A DNA stretch of 64,000 nucleotides from VRUE01 sp963725085 (lineage in GTDB: Bacteria; Actinomycetota; Thermoleophilia; Solirubrobacterales; 70-9): positions 1-64,000 of the forward strand of contig CAVRXM010000001.1 in the NCBI GenBank assembly GCA_963725085.1, read 5' to 3'. This document shows positions 52,416-61,445 of the stretch, in pieces. The stretch's first letter is position 1. Every line of letters begins with the position of its first letter. Made by a program: the position numbers and the translations under genes. Under the pieces are notes generated by a model that worked only from the letters and a program-made list of their open reading frames with translations, was not told the DNA's origin and ran no database searches.

Positions 52416-52497
52416 CGGTCTCCGTTTCTGGGAGGGGTCGAGACGACCCTAACCGACAGCCCATGACGCGGCCACCGATCGAACGTCCGGGAAGAAA

Positions 52498-53073
52498 TCA
52501 GGGGTGGATCCTCTCCCCCCGCCGCAGCATCTCGACGAACTTCTTCAGCCGCCGAGCGCGCGTCTCGGGCCGCTTGGCGTCGTTCAGTCGGTAGATGATC
52601 GCGTAGCGGTTGGCGCGGTCGAGCGCCTCGAAGCTCTCGCGCGCCGCCCGGTCCCGCTTCAGCTCGCGCTCGAGGTCGGGCGGGACCTCGGCCGTGCTCG
52701 GCGGCTCATAGGCTGCGTCCCAGCGGCCGTCGCCCTTCGCCGCCTCGACCGCGGCGATCCCCGAGGGCCGCATCCGGCCGGCGGCGGCGAGCGCCTCGAC
52801 CCGTTCGCGGTTGAGGCGTGACCACTTGCTGCGCGGCCGCCGCGGCGTGTATCGCTGAAGGTAGTGGCGGTCGTCGAAGCGGCGCGCCTGGCCGTCGATC
52901 CAACCGAAGCAGAGGCCGAGCTCGACGGCCTCCGCGTAGCTGACGCTGTCGACGCCCGAGTCCTTCTTGGCGATCTTCAGCCAGATCCCCTCCGACCGAT
53001 CGTGCTCCGCCTCGAGCCAGGCCTCGAGGTCGGCGGCCGAGGGAAAGAGGATGATCGGGAGGTCGTCGGGCAC
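52498..53073 (-). CDS. YdeI/OmpD-associated family protein
   Basis: DUF1905/YdeI-like: DLEAWLEAEHDRSEGIWLKI, KKDSGVDSVSYAEAVELGLC, FGWIDGQARRFDDRHYLQRY, TPRRPRSKWSRLNRERVEAL are the family core. 191 residues, intact, GTG 53071-53073. Family role is unclear. It is preceded by a leader with four hairpins and a consensus promoter near-identical to one upstream of the TetR-like gene, so the two may be co-regulated. Confidence 0.85.
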   Translation of the reverse strand: MPDDLPIILFPSAADLEAWLEAEHDRSEGIWLKIAKKDSGVDSVSYAEAVELGLCFGWIDGQARRFDDRHYLQRYTPRRPRSKWSRLNRERVEALAAAGRMRPSGIAAVEAAKGDGRWDAAYEPPSTAEVPPDLERELKRDRAARESFEALDRANRYAIIYRLNDAKRPETRARRLKKFVEMLRRGERIHP

Positions 53074-53103
53074 AGCTCGATTCTCGCCGACTCATGAGCA
53101 CAG

Positions 53104-53236
53104 ACAAGCCCGGGAAGGTGGGAAGACCTTCCCGGGCCTCGCCTGCTTGTAAATCAAGGTCGTGCCCACAGGGGAGGGGACGACCTTTGCCCCGGCCTTT
53201 ATCGGGCCGGGAAAGCGAGCGACATCAAGCGCTCGC
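53104..53236 (-). other. Leader with four hairpins before the YdeI-like gene
   Basis: In leftward order: 7-base stem (53215-53221 with 53230-53236), CCCGGCC/GGCCGGG (53191-53197 and 53205-53211), 8-base AAGGTCGT/ACGACCTT (53156-53163 and 53180-53187), and a perfect 12-base stem (53108-53119 with 53126-53137) extended by ACAAG/CTTGT (53104-53108, 53146-53150). The gene starts 31 bases further left. Could be a structured RNA, or stacked palindromic repeats. Confidence 0.5.
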
Positions 53237-53250
53237 CCCGGGTATGGTCC

Positions 53251-53279
53251 ATAAGAACATATACGGACCAACTTGTCAA
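53251..53279 (-). promoter_or_regulatory. Promoter 1, with dyad
   Basis: Leftward: TTGACA (53274-53279), 17-base spacer, TCTTAT (53251-53256). TGGTCC (53245-53250) and GGACCA (53265-53270) form an inverted repeat across it. The sequence matches promoter 2 at 53902-53930 in most positions. It would drive the YdeI-like gene. Confidence 0.6.
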
Positions 53280-53286
53280 GGGCTCA

Positions 53287-53309
53287 CCGCAAATATCGCT
53301 TATTTGCGG
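53287..53309 (-). terminator. Hairpin after the TetR-like gene
   Basis: Perfect 9-base arms CCGCAAATA (53287-53295) and TATTTGCGG (53301-53309) around TCGCT, 40 bases beyond the TetR-like stop and just before promoter 1. AT-rich inner stem, followed by no U-tract. Confidence 0.5.
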
Positions 53310-53348
53310 CCACTTCTTCCGGACATCCACATACCGCTCCGATCCGCG

Positions 53349-53780
53349 TCAGGCACGGGCGGTCGAGTCGGCCCAGCCCTTTGCCTCGTCGAAGCCGAGA
53401 TACGGCAGGAGAGCGAGGCAGACGAGCTCGGGAACCGCGTCCTCGAGCCGGTCGAGACGCTCGGAGCGGAGGTGATAGGCGACGATCGCCGCGATCGCCC
53501 CGACCAGCGCCTCGTCGGTCGGGCCGGCGGAGCGCCGCCCCGAACGTACCTCCCCGTCGATGAACTCGGCAAACCCGCTGACCATCTCGAGGTAGTCGCC
53601 CTCGCCCTCCGCGGTCCGCGTCTCTATCGCCAGGACCTGGGCCGCCGCGGGATTCAGGACGCAGAAGTCGACCGCTCCGCGGATTCCGGCGGCGACCTTC
53701 GCCGGCCACTCACTCTGACCGGCGCAGGCCTCCCGCACCCTGTCCATCAGCTGTTCGAAACTCGTCGAAAAGTCACTCAT
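53349..53780 (-). CDS. TetR-family C-terminal domain, HTH missing
   Basis: ATG 53778-53780 gives MSDFSTSFEQLMDRVREACA, then EWPAKVAAGIRGAVDFCVLN, VLAIETRT and FAEFIDGEVRSGRR. These are helices 4-9 of a TetR ligand-binding domain, 143 residues, intact. The roughly 50-residue HTH that should precede it cannot be found in any frame upstream, although the frame is open to 53930 (translating a hydrophobic, non-HTH stretch). Either it is a truncated regulator or a derived ligand-binding protein. Its promoter 2 matches promoter 1 of the next gene. Confidence 0.6.
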   Translation of the reverse strand: MSDFSTSFEQLMDRVREACAGQSEWPAKVAAGIRGAVDFCVLNPAAAQVLAIETRTAEGEGDYLEMVSGFAEFIDGEVRSGRRSAGPTDEALVGAIAAIVAYHLRSERLDRLEDAVPELVCLALLPYLGFDEAKGWADSTARA

Positions 53781-53901
53781 GCCGAGCCATCTGCTCACGC
53801 CCGCCGGCAGGCGCTCCGGCACAGCCAAAGAGGCCCCTATCGAGGCCAACAAAAAGAGCCAGGGATGTGGCGCTCCCGCCTTACGCAAAGAGACGAGGCG
53901 A

Positions 53902-53930
53902 ATAAGAACACAAACGGACCCAATAGTCAA
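53902..53930 (-). promoter_or_regulatory. Promoter 2, twin of promoter 1
   Basis: Leftward: TTGACT (53925-53930), 17-base spacer, TCTTAT (53902-53907). Shares ATAAGAACA, ACGGACC and GTCAAG blocks with promoter 1. About 120 bases before the TetR-like start. Confidence 0.6.
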
Positions 53931-53985
53931 GATCGAACGCGTCCACGCATCCGTTCAGGTCCAGCTGGAGGACGAAAACCGCTAC

Positions 53986-54849
53986 TTAATGGGAAATGTA
54001 GGCGTGAGGAGGAGTCGCCCTGCCGACCTGTCTTTGAGCCTTTGACGTACCGCCCTTCTTCCGTGCCCGGCAGCTGCGGACCGATTCGATCGAGAGCTCT
54101 TCGCCGCCGGCGAACGTGTACGTGGCGCGGGCAAAGGAGAGGAATCCGGCGGTGAACTTCGGCGGCACCGGACACGAGGCGCTGAGGTAGCTGTGGCGTT
54201 TCCCGTGGTAGAAGAAGTTGCGGGCGACCTCGATCCGGAAGTTGGAGACGTGCGGCCAGGTCCCGACCGAGCGTTTGAGCGTCGTGACGAGGACGGTGCG
54301 GAACGCCCCCTTCTGGCGATGGACGGCAAACGGGATCACGAACGAGACCGGAGGGTCCGTCGTGTAGGCATGGACCAGGACGGCCGGCCGCCCCACCTTG
54401 GTCTTCCCGTTGAACGCGAGCAGGTTCGCGCGGATCCCGAACGGCGCCTGGTTGGGGACGAAGATCTTTGCGTAGAGCTGCCCGCGCCCGACCAGGGCGC
54501 CGCCGCAGGACGCGATCGCCTGGCGGCTGTCGATCCCGCGCAGCCGGACCTGGGGACAGACGGGCAGGCCGCGGGTGAAGAGGAGCCCCCTCCAGGCGAG
54601 TTCGAGCTTGAGCCTGTCGACGCGGGGAAGCGTCGAGCTGTCGGAGGTGTGGATCCCTCCCGCGAGGTGGACCGAGACCGGCGCCCGTTCGTGACGCGGG
54701 AGTTTTCGCGGGCTGATCCCGCCATCGAGGGAGACGATCAGATTGCCGCTCTGCGTCCGCTCCGCCCCCGCGGGGATCGCGAGCAGGGCGAACAATGCGA
54801 GCAGGACGGGGACGACGAGAGCCACGGCGAGCCGGGACCGCCGCCTCAT
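53986..54849 (-). CDS. Secreted protein (287 aa), unrecognised
   Basis: Signal peptide (RLAVALVVPVLLALFALLAI, PAGAE), then an all-beta-looking mature part with a few Cys (LPVCPQVRLRGI, QAIASCGGALVGRG, SASCPVPPKFTAGF, VRSCRARKKGG). ATG 54847-54849 follows the TGA of the upstream gene by one base, so the two are translationally coupled. Intact. The sequence ends with a basic stretch. No family recognised. Confidence 0.7.
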   Translation of the reverse strand: MRRRSRLAVALVVPVLLALFALLAIPAGAERTQSGNLIVSLDGGISPRKLPRHERAPVSVHLAGGIHTSDSSTLPRVDRLKLELAWRGLLFTRGLPVCPQVRLRGIDSRQAIASCGGALVGRGQLYAKIFVPNQAPFGIRANLLAFNGKTKVGRPAVLVHAYTTDPPVSFVIPFAVHRQKGAFRTVLVTTLKRSVGTWPHVSNFRIEVARNFFYHGKRHSYLSASCPVPPKFTAGFLSFARATYTFAGGEELSIESVRSCRARKKGGTSKAQRQVGRATPPHAYISH

Positions 54850-54850
54850 C

Positions 54851-55378
54851 TCAACCGAACCTCGAGAACCTGAAGCTGCAGTAGTTGAAGCCGAAGGCGA
54901 GGGTGACGTTGTTGGCGAGGTTGCCGTGGTGGATGAACCTCGCCGTCAGCCTCTGCGCCTTGATCGTGTGGTCGGCCCGCAGTTCGCCCGCGATTTCCTC
55001 GAGGTACTGCTCCTGCCGTTTGAGATAGCCGAACCATTTCTTCAACCGCGACTCGTCGCCCGCAGGGCGAGGGACGGTCGAGATGTGGTTGATCGTCCCG
55101 CCGAAGATCGCCGCCGCCTTCTGGAACTTCTGCGCGGCGATCGGGATCCGGGCGGGGCTCTGGACGTCGTCGCGGACGCCGTCCATCGCCTTCTGCGTTT
55201 CCTTCGCGCCGGGCTTGCAGATTTCCTCGAGCTCGTCGACGTACTCGGTTCGCGACGGCCCTTCGGTCGTCGCGATCCCGGTAGGCGTTTCTTCGGCGTA
55301 TGCGGCAGCGCCGATTACGCCCGCTGCAAGCGCTACCGCGAACACGGCCACCACGGCACGCCCTCCAACTCGACCCAT
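54851..55378 (-). CDS. Secreted helical protein (175 aa), unrecognised
   Basis: Signal peptide (AVVAVFAVALAAGVIGAAAY, AEE), then a helical, mostly charged mature domain with two Cys (EEICKPGAKETQKAM; FNYCSFRFSRFG) and basic residues (RLKKWFGYLKRQEQYLEEI). Intact, ATG 55376-55378. It lies immediately upstream of the other secreted gene. Confidence 0.7.
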   Translation of the reverse strand: MGRVGGRAVVAVFAVALAAGVIGAAAYAEETPTGIATTEGPSRTEYVDELEEICKPGAKETQKAMDGVRDDVQSPARIPIAAQKFQKAAAIFGGTINHISTVPRPAGDESRLKKWFGYLKRQEQYLEEIAGELRADHTIKAQRLTARFIHHGNLANNVTLAFGFNYCSFRFSRFG

Positions 55379-55430
55379 CTATTCCCCTCGATATTCCCTG
55401 TTGACGTCCGGTTCGACGTCGTCGTGAACT

Positions 55431-55459
55431 GTACCGCCTCGGACGGCTATTGGCGGTAC
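55431..55459. other. Hairpin between the secreted gene and the MMPL gene
   Basis: GTACCGCC (55431-55438) and GGCGGTAC (55452-55459) around 13 bases, 11 bases past the MMPL stop on the minus strand, so probably the MMPL terminator. Confidence 0.5.
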
Positions 55460-55469
55460 GTGATTGTCC

Positions 55470-58400
55470 TCAGATTGCGCTCTGGGGGCGGCTTTGCGCA
55501 GGCAGGACGCGGGCCAGCCAGGGCGGTGTTCGCCAGACTCGATCGCCGAATAGAAGCATCAGGGCCGGCAGCAGGACAATGCGGACGACGGTGGCATCGA
55601 GAAGCACCGCGACGGTCAGCCCGACGCCCATCTGGCTCACCGTCGCGACCGGCGCCGCGGCGAACGAGATGAAAACCGCGGCCATGATCGCGGCCGCCCC
55701 GGTGATCACCGATGCGGTTCGCTGAAGGCCGTGTTCGATCGCGGCGCGGTTGTCCCCGTCGCGCTCGTAGCTCTCCCGCATCCTGGCGAGGAGGAACACC
55801 GCGTAGTCGATCGAGAGGCCGAAGGTGACGCCGAAGATCGCCGCCGCGCCGACGGTGTCGACGTAGGGATGTCCGCCGAGCGGATAGCCGTCGGGGATCT
55901 TGCAGACCAACGCCATCACCCCGATCGCGGCGGCGACCGAGCCGAGGTTGAGGACGACGGCGATCGCGGCGAGCAACGGCGCCCGCAGGATCAGCACGAG
56001 CATCAGGAAGCATGCGATCACGACGGCGCCGACGACGAGCGGGATCCGGGCCCGGGTCACCTCGCCGTAGTCGTTGATGACCGCGGCGCCGCCGGTCAGG
56101 CCGGTTTCGAGCCCGCCGTCGCGCCTGATGCTGGCGGCGTCGCCGCCGAGCCGGTCGCCGACCTGGCGCGACTCGTCCGTGTTCAGGCCGTAGTCGGAGA
56201 TGATCAGCATCCGCGCCGCCTGGCCACCGCCGTTGACGCTGACCGCCTCTCCGGCGAGCTCCTGCCGCCGCGAGGAAGCGCCTTCGAGCGCGGAGAGCAC
56301 GAAGTAGCCGGAGTCGAACAGGCCCGGTGAGCTGCGGCGGAGCCGGTGGGCGCCCCCGTGCAAGGGGGTTGGCGACGGCCGAGATGCGGACGCTCGAGCG
56401 GCGCAGCCCGACTTCGAGCGGCCGCGAGCGCTGGAACCCTTCCGCGAGGCCGGCCTGAAGGGCGCCGGCGCCGCCCTGGAGTGCGTTGAGGCCGGTGGCA
56501 AGCCGTTCGGCGCCGGAGCCGAGGCGGGCGAGGCCGCCGGTCAGGCCTTCGGACCCGCCTTCGAGCTTCCCGACCCCTTCTTCGAGGCGGCCTCCGCCTT
56601 CGACCAGGCGGTTGAGGGCGCCGTTGACGCGGTCGGCGATGCTGCGCAGCCGCCGGACTTCGTCGCGCGCCGAGGCGATCACCCGGGCGAGCGTCCGCGA
56701 ACGTCGCGCCTGGGGCACGAGCGAGGGGTCTTCCCCGGCGGCCTCAGCGAGCTGGGTCGCGAGTTCACGCGAGCGGCGCAGGGCGTTGTTCTGGATCTTC
56801 GGCTGCAGGGTGCGGAGGCCGAGCTGGAGGGTGAGGCTGCCGACCGCCGTCTTCCGCTGCCCGTCGGCGAGCTCCCTCGATCCTTCGCCGAGCCGGTGGA
56901 TGGCGCCGCTCGCCCGCTCGCCGCCGGCCGCCGCCTTTTCGAGCCCGCCGGCGAGCAGCCCGGCGCCCTCGCTCGCGCGTTCGGCGCCGAGGCTCAGCAG
57001 GGCGCTGCCGGCTGCGCCCTTGGCGAGGCCGCCGCGCAGCTGCGACACCGCCTGCGCGGCGCGGCGCAGGCCCGGCCCGAGCTTGGCCAGATCGCCGGTG
57101 CCGCCGGGGCCCTGCGCGGTGAAGGTCTTCCCGAGCTCGCGCAGCGGCTTCGTGCCGCGGGCGACCGCGGCCGGCCCGATCACCGCCCGGATCCCGGGCT
57201 GGGCGGCGATCCGGTGCTGCCAGCGATCGAGGAGGGCGAGTCGCTCGGGCGTCGTGATCGGGCCTTCCGGGGCCGCCGCGAGGAGGACGAACGGCGCTTC
57301 CCAGCCCGGGCCGACGGCGGCGTCGATCGCTTCCGCGTTCTCCCGCGCCTGGTTCGAGGCCGGCAGCTCGTCGATCCCGGGAGCGGCGGTGGTGAGGCCG
57401 ATCGCGGGGGCGGCCAGGAGCAGCAGCGGGACCGCGATCAGGATCGCCGCGAGCCCGGGGCGGCGGAGCGCCGCGGCGGCCATCGCGGCGACCCGCGAGT
57501 GCGAGCCGCGCGAGGCGCCGATCGTGCCGGCGTTGACCCTGGTGCCGAGCAGGGTCGAGCAGCCCGGGCAGGGCGCCGACCGCGACGACGACGCTGAGGA
57601 TCGTCGCGACGCCGACCGTCACCGCCAGCGAGAGCAACAGCGAGCCGGGCTGGACGTAGGCCGAGAGGGCGAGCGCGGCGAGCAGGGTCGCGCCAGCCGA
57701 GACCGTGGTCCTGCCCGCGGTCGCCCGGCTGCGCTTCGCCGCATCGTGCGGGTCGAGGCCGGCGGCGAGCTCCTCGCGGAAGCGGGAGACGATCAGGAGC
57801 GAGTAGTCGACCCCGAGCGCCAGCCCCATCATCGTGCAGACGACGAGCGAGATCGCGTCGATCGTCATCACCGAGCTGAGCAGGACCAGGACACCGCGAC
57901 CGGCGACCACGGTGAGGGCGCCGAACGCGAGCGGGATCGCCGCCGCGACGACCGACCGGAAGACGAGCAGGAGGACGATCAGGAGCAGCGGCACGGCGAG
58001 CAGCTCGGCCCGCTCGGTCGCGTTCACCGTCTCTTCCTGCAGGGCCCGGGACACCGTCGCGAAGCCGGATTGGGTCGCCCGCAGCGGCGGGTGGACGTTC
58101 TCTTCGAGGATCCGGTTGAGTTCGGGGACCGTTTCCCGCATCGCCGTCGACAGCGGGTGGTGGTAGTCGACGATGATCAGGGCCTTGCGCGGTCCGGGCC
58201 GCAGGGCGTCGACTGTGCCGCGGTCCCAGGGCGAGATCACCGACGAGTCGGGGCTGTGCCGCAGCGCCCGGACCAGGGGCGGCCCCTGGCGTTCGATCTC
58301 GCCGGCCGGGCCCGTCAGCAGAACGGCGAACGGCGTCGAGTCGCCGAAATGGGCCTCGAGCAGGTCTTCGCCCTTGGCGGAGCCGGTGCCGGAGATCCGC

Positions 58401-58507
58401 AGCGAGAGCGGGTCGAGTTCGTCCTGGACGTTGAGCCCGACCACGCCGAGCACGGCGCAGCCGAGAAGCACCGCTATCAGGGCCGCGACGGCCGGCCGGA
58501 TCCTCAC
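55470..58507 (-). CDS. MMPL/RND-family transporter with repeat-rich external loop, two frameshifts
   Basis: Large membrane protein: two halves, each with a periplasmic domain and a cluster of five to six TM helices. Visible are LLLIVLLLVFRSVVAAAIPL and GLALGVDYSLLIVSRFREEL in the first half, and GVTFGLSIDYAVFLLARM in the second. The long second-half loop holds Gly-x2-Leu-type repeats (LEGGSEGLTGGLARLGSGAE, RLATGLNALQGGAGALQAGL), resembling the YhgE/Pip loop. Shifts near 57550 and 56360. About 1010 residues, GTG 58505-58507. Families export lipids or hydrophobic compounds. Confidence 0.85.
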
Positions 58508-58683
58508 CTAGCCGGACCCCGGGCTGCGGCCTGCGACAAGGGAGCAGCAAGTCGCTGCTCAGCGAAACCGAGGTTCGTTCCGGCTGCATATCCCCGTCTA
58601 TTCTGAGGCCTGTGACGCCGAAGCCGGGCCCCCCGGCCCGACCTCACTTTGTGAACGTCAGCGTACCACAGGGTCTGGCGGCT

Positions 58684-61445
58684 TCAGCCCCGGTGGCGCT
58701 TGCGCTTCGCGCCGGCCTTGCCGCAGGCGGTCTTTGTCTTGACTTCCTGGGAGAGGGTCGTTCCGCTTTGCGCGTGTACTGGACGGCGACCTTGGCCGGC
58801 GAGGCACAGAGGTTTCGCGTGTTGACGAGGTATCCCTTCTTGCCTCCAAACAGATCGAGGCGGAAGTGGCCGATCGGCGCATCGGGAATGACCGGGACCA
58901 CGGTCTTCAGGTGGCCGCCCTTGACCGAAGAGGATTCCGCCTCGGGCATGATGGTCACCTGGCCGTCGAGGATGAAGACGACATGCGGGAGCTTGCCAAA
59001 GCCCGAGACCGCATAGGCCGGGCCTGTCAGCGGCTGGTCAAGCAGGGGCGTGGTCGTCGTGGCAGTGCCGATCGGCTGTCGCCCTGCGCAATGTTCGGCC
59101 GCCAGCTGCGCTCGCGAGCAGATGTTGCCGAGATGCCGCTGGTCGATGGCGAAAGCCTTCGGGAGAGTCACGGCAAGCGATTTGATGTTGGCGTCGCCAG
59201 GACGTGTCCAAAGGTCGAACCGCATTGCCGGGTCCTTCGACCGCGTGGTCTTCTTGACCCCGCCCAGCTGTCGAACCGTCAACCTGGGCTTGAAGGCTAG
59301 TGCCCGGCAGTTGACGAACCTGGAAGTAGGAGGAGAAATCGGTCACAGTGCCCTGGTCGCCGATCCCCTGAGAATCGACCGTGAACGGCGAGCAGTTTGT
59401 TGGATTGATCGTGAATGCAGGCCGATCGATATTCACCTGGATCGAGCGCATCCGGATCGGGATGCCGCCAATGATCGAGGGCACGGTGTCCGAGACAGCG
59501 CTCACCTGAGCGGTGCGCGGATCGACGTGCAGTGCCACGCGCACAACCACCGTGCCGTAGTCGTAGGGACCCGCCAGAGCCGGGGTGATTGCGACGACGC
59601 TGAGCGGGGCGCCGTTGAAGGGCCCCGCCAGGTACATCCTGCCCACTGCATGGAAAGGATGGCTTCCGGGACCCGCGGCGACGTTGGTGGTTCCGACCTC
59701 GCTGGACGGCAGGGCAGCTGGCGGCCGCCTGCTCCCGCCGACCCGAATTCTCTGCCGCCACCGCGATCGAAGCCTCGGGACAGTAGCTGATTCCCCGCAG
59801 ACATTCCGGTGAAGCCGGGAGGCATCCTGAAGTTCAGGTCCCCAAGGAATTGGTCGCCATCGTCACGGTCAAGCCGCAGCTGAAAGCTGCTGAAGGCACC
59901 CGCGACCGCACTTGAGGCACCCGCGACCAGACGTGGATGGAACGAGCGCGTCTCGCCCGGACAGGAAGTGTCGTTCGGGCCCGCCGCCAGGCTCAGGGAC
60001 GGCTTCGAGGATTGAGGAGATAGTCGGTCGTTCCACGGGACGAACAGGGAATCGACCCCGTATACCGTGCACTGCGTTGGGGTTGCAACCAGCCCGCGAT
60101 CAGAAGCGAACAGGTGCAGGTTGAACTCTTCGAACGGCACTTGCGGCAGGTCGGACACGCTCATCGTCAGCTGACCGGTCGCAGGGTCGGGATGAACGGA
60201 GGTGACGAACTTGGCGTGAACCCCGAAGCCATCGGCGAGCATGAATACGCGGTACTGGTTTTCGGGCAATGGTTGTCCTATGAAGAGCGAGCCCTCCAGC
60301 GGTCCCTCGAGGGCGGGCGTCCTAACGTCGAAGGTCCCTATCTTCGAGTTGTCCGGACAGTGCCCGGCAAGTTCTGAGCCGAATCCCGCCTCGGCATCCG
60401 TGCACGAGGTCTGGCCGTCAGCGGCATCCGGGTTGATCGAGAGGCCCCGGGGGAGGAAGAGGCTCGCGGATCGAAGCTGAGAAGGGGAGGGTGATCTCTC
60501 GAGGAACTGGTCGGCCCTGAGTTGGAGGTCCAAACCGGACGGCGCGTCCGTTTGGTTAGTAGTCAGGCCGGCGTTGAGAATCGGGTCGAATCTCTGCTTT
60601 TCGCAACCCGTCGTCGCCGGGTATTCCGCTTCGGCTTCGGATGGGTGGGTGGGATCTCCGTAGGTTTCAACGCTGAGCGATACCGACAGTGGCTGTCCGG
60701 TGCAGAGACTCGGATTGTTGATGTAGGGCCGCACGAATATCGCAGCCTTCGGGTAGGGGGTCGTGATGCAGCCGGTGGTGGCCGAGCCCGGGCACCCGGA
60801 TGGAGCGCCTGGGGCGCCGATCGGGAACCTATGTTCGTCATTTGCAGGATCCGCGGGGAAGCCCCACGTTTCGAAGGACGCTGCGTAGAACGGAATGCTC
60901 TGAGGAATCCCCGCGATGTTCATGCGAACGCCATAGTCGGTCGCCGCGCGCACTGTCAGCGGGACGATGATCGGGACGTTGACTGTCGGCGCCACGAAGC
61001 TGAGCCGCGCGGTCTCGTCTTCCCCCTTGGGCTCGGTGTTATAGACCGGGGCTGTGCCAAGCAGGAAGTTTTCTATCCCTTCGTATTTCGCGAAAATCGT
61101 CACGAGGCCGGCCTGCGTGGCCGGTGCGCATTCATTGAGGGCGAAGTCCGTCGACTGGCATTTCGGTATCGCACCCGGATTGCCAAAAACTCCTGCAGGG
61201 AGGTTCACATGGATGTTCTTCGCGATTTCCGGATCACCGACACTCCCCAGTTGGAACGAAGCGGTGATGTTCGGGTGAGCCCCTGCTTGGGTGCTCGTGC
61301 TCCCCAGGGTGAATGACAAGATGGGCTCATTTGCCGCAGCGTTTCCGCAGAGTGCTCCCGTGAGAGAGAGGCATGCGGCGAGCAGGATGAGGATGCGCGT
61401 CGCCCGACCCGCCGACCTGTTGGTCTCCTTCTGCTCCCCGGTCAT
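58684..61445 (-). CDS. Large surface protein, frameshifted
   Basis: Signal peptide (ATRILILLAACLSLTGALCG), then a long chain of beta-rich repeats with many Pro/Gly and scattered Cys (GHCPDNSKIGTFDVRTPALE, TQCTVYGVDSLFVPW). Shifts near 59780, 59330 and 58775 interrupt the C-terminal third. Removing one base at the last gives the true end QEVKTKTACGKAGAKRKRHR and TGA 58684. About 920 residues. ATG 61443-61445 overlaps the TGA of the upstream gene (ATGA). Function: probably a component of the cell surface, with no recognised enzyme motif. Confidence 0.72.
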
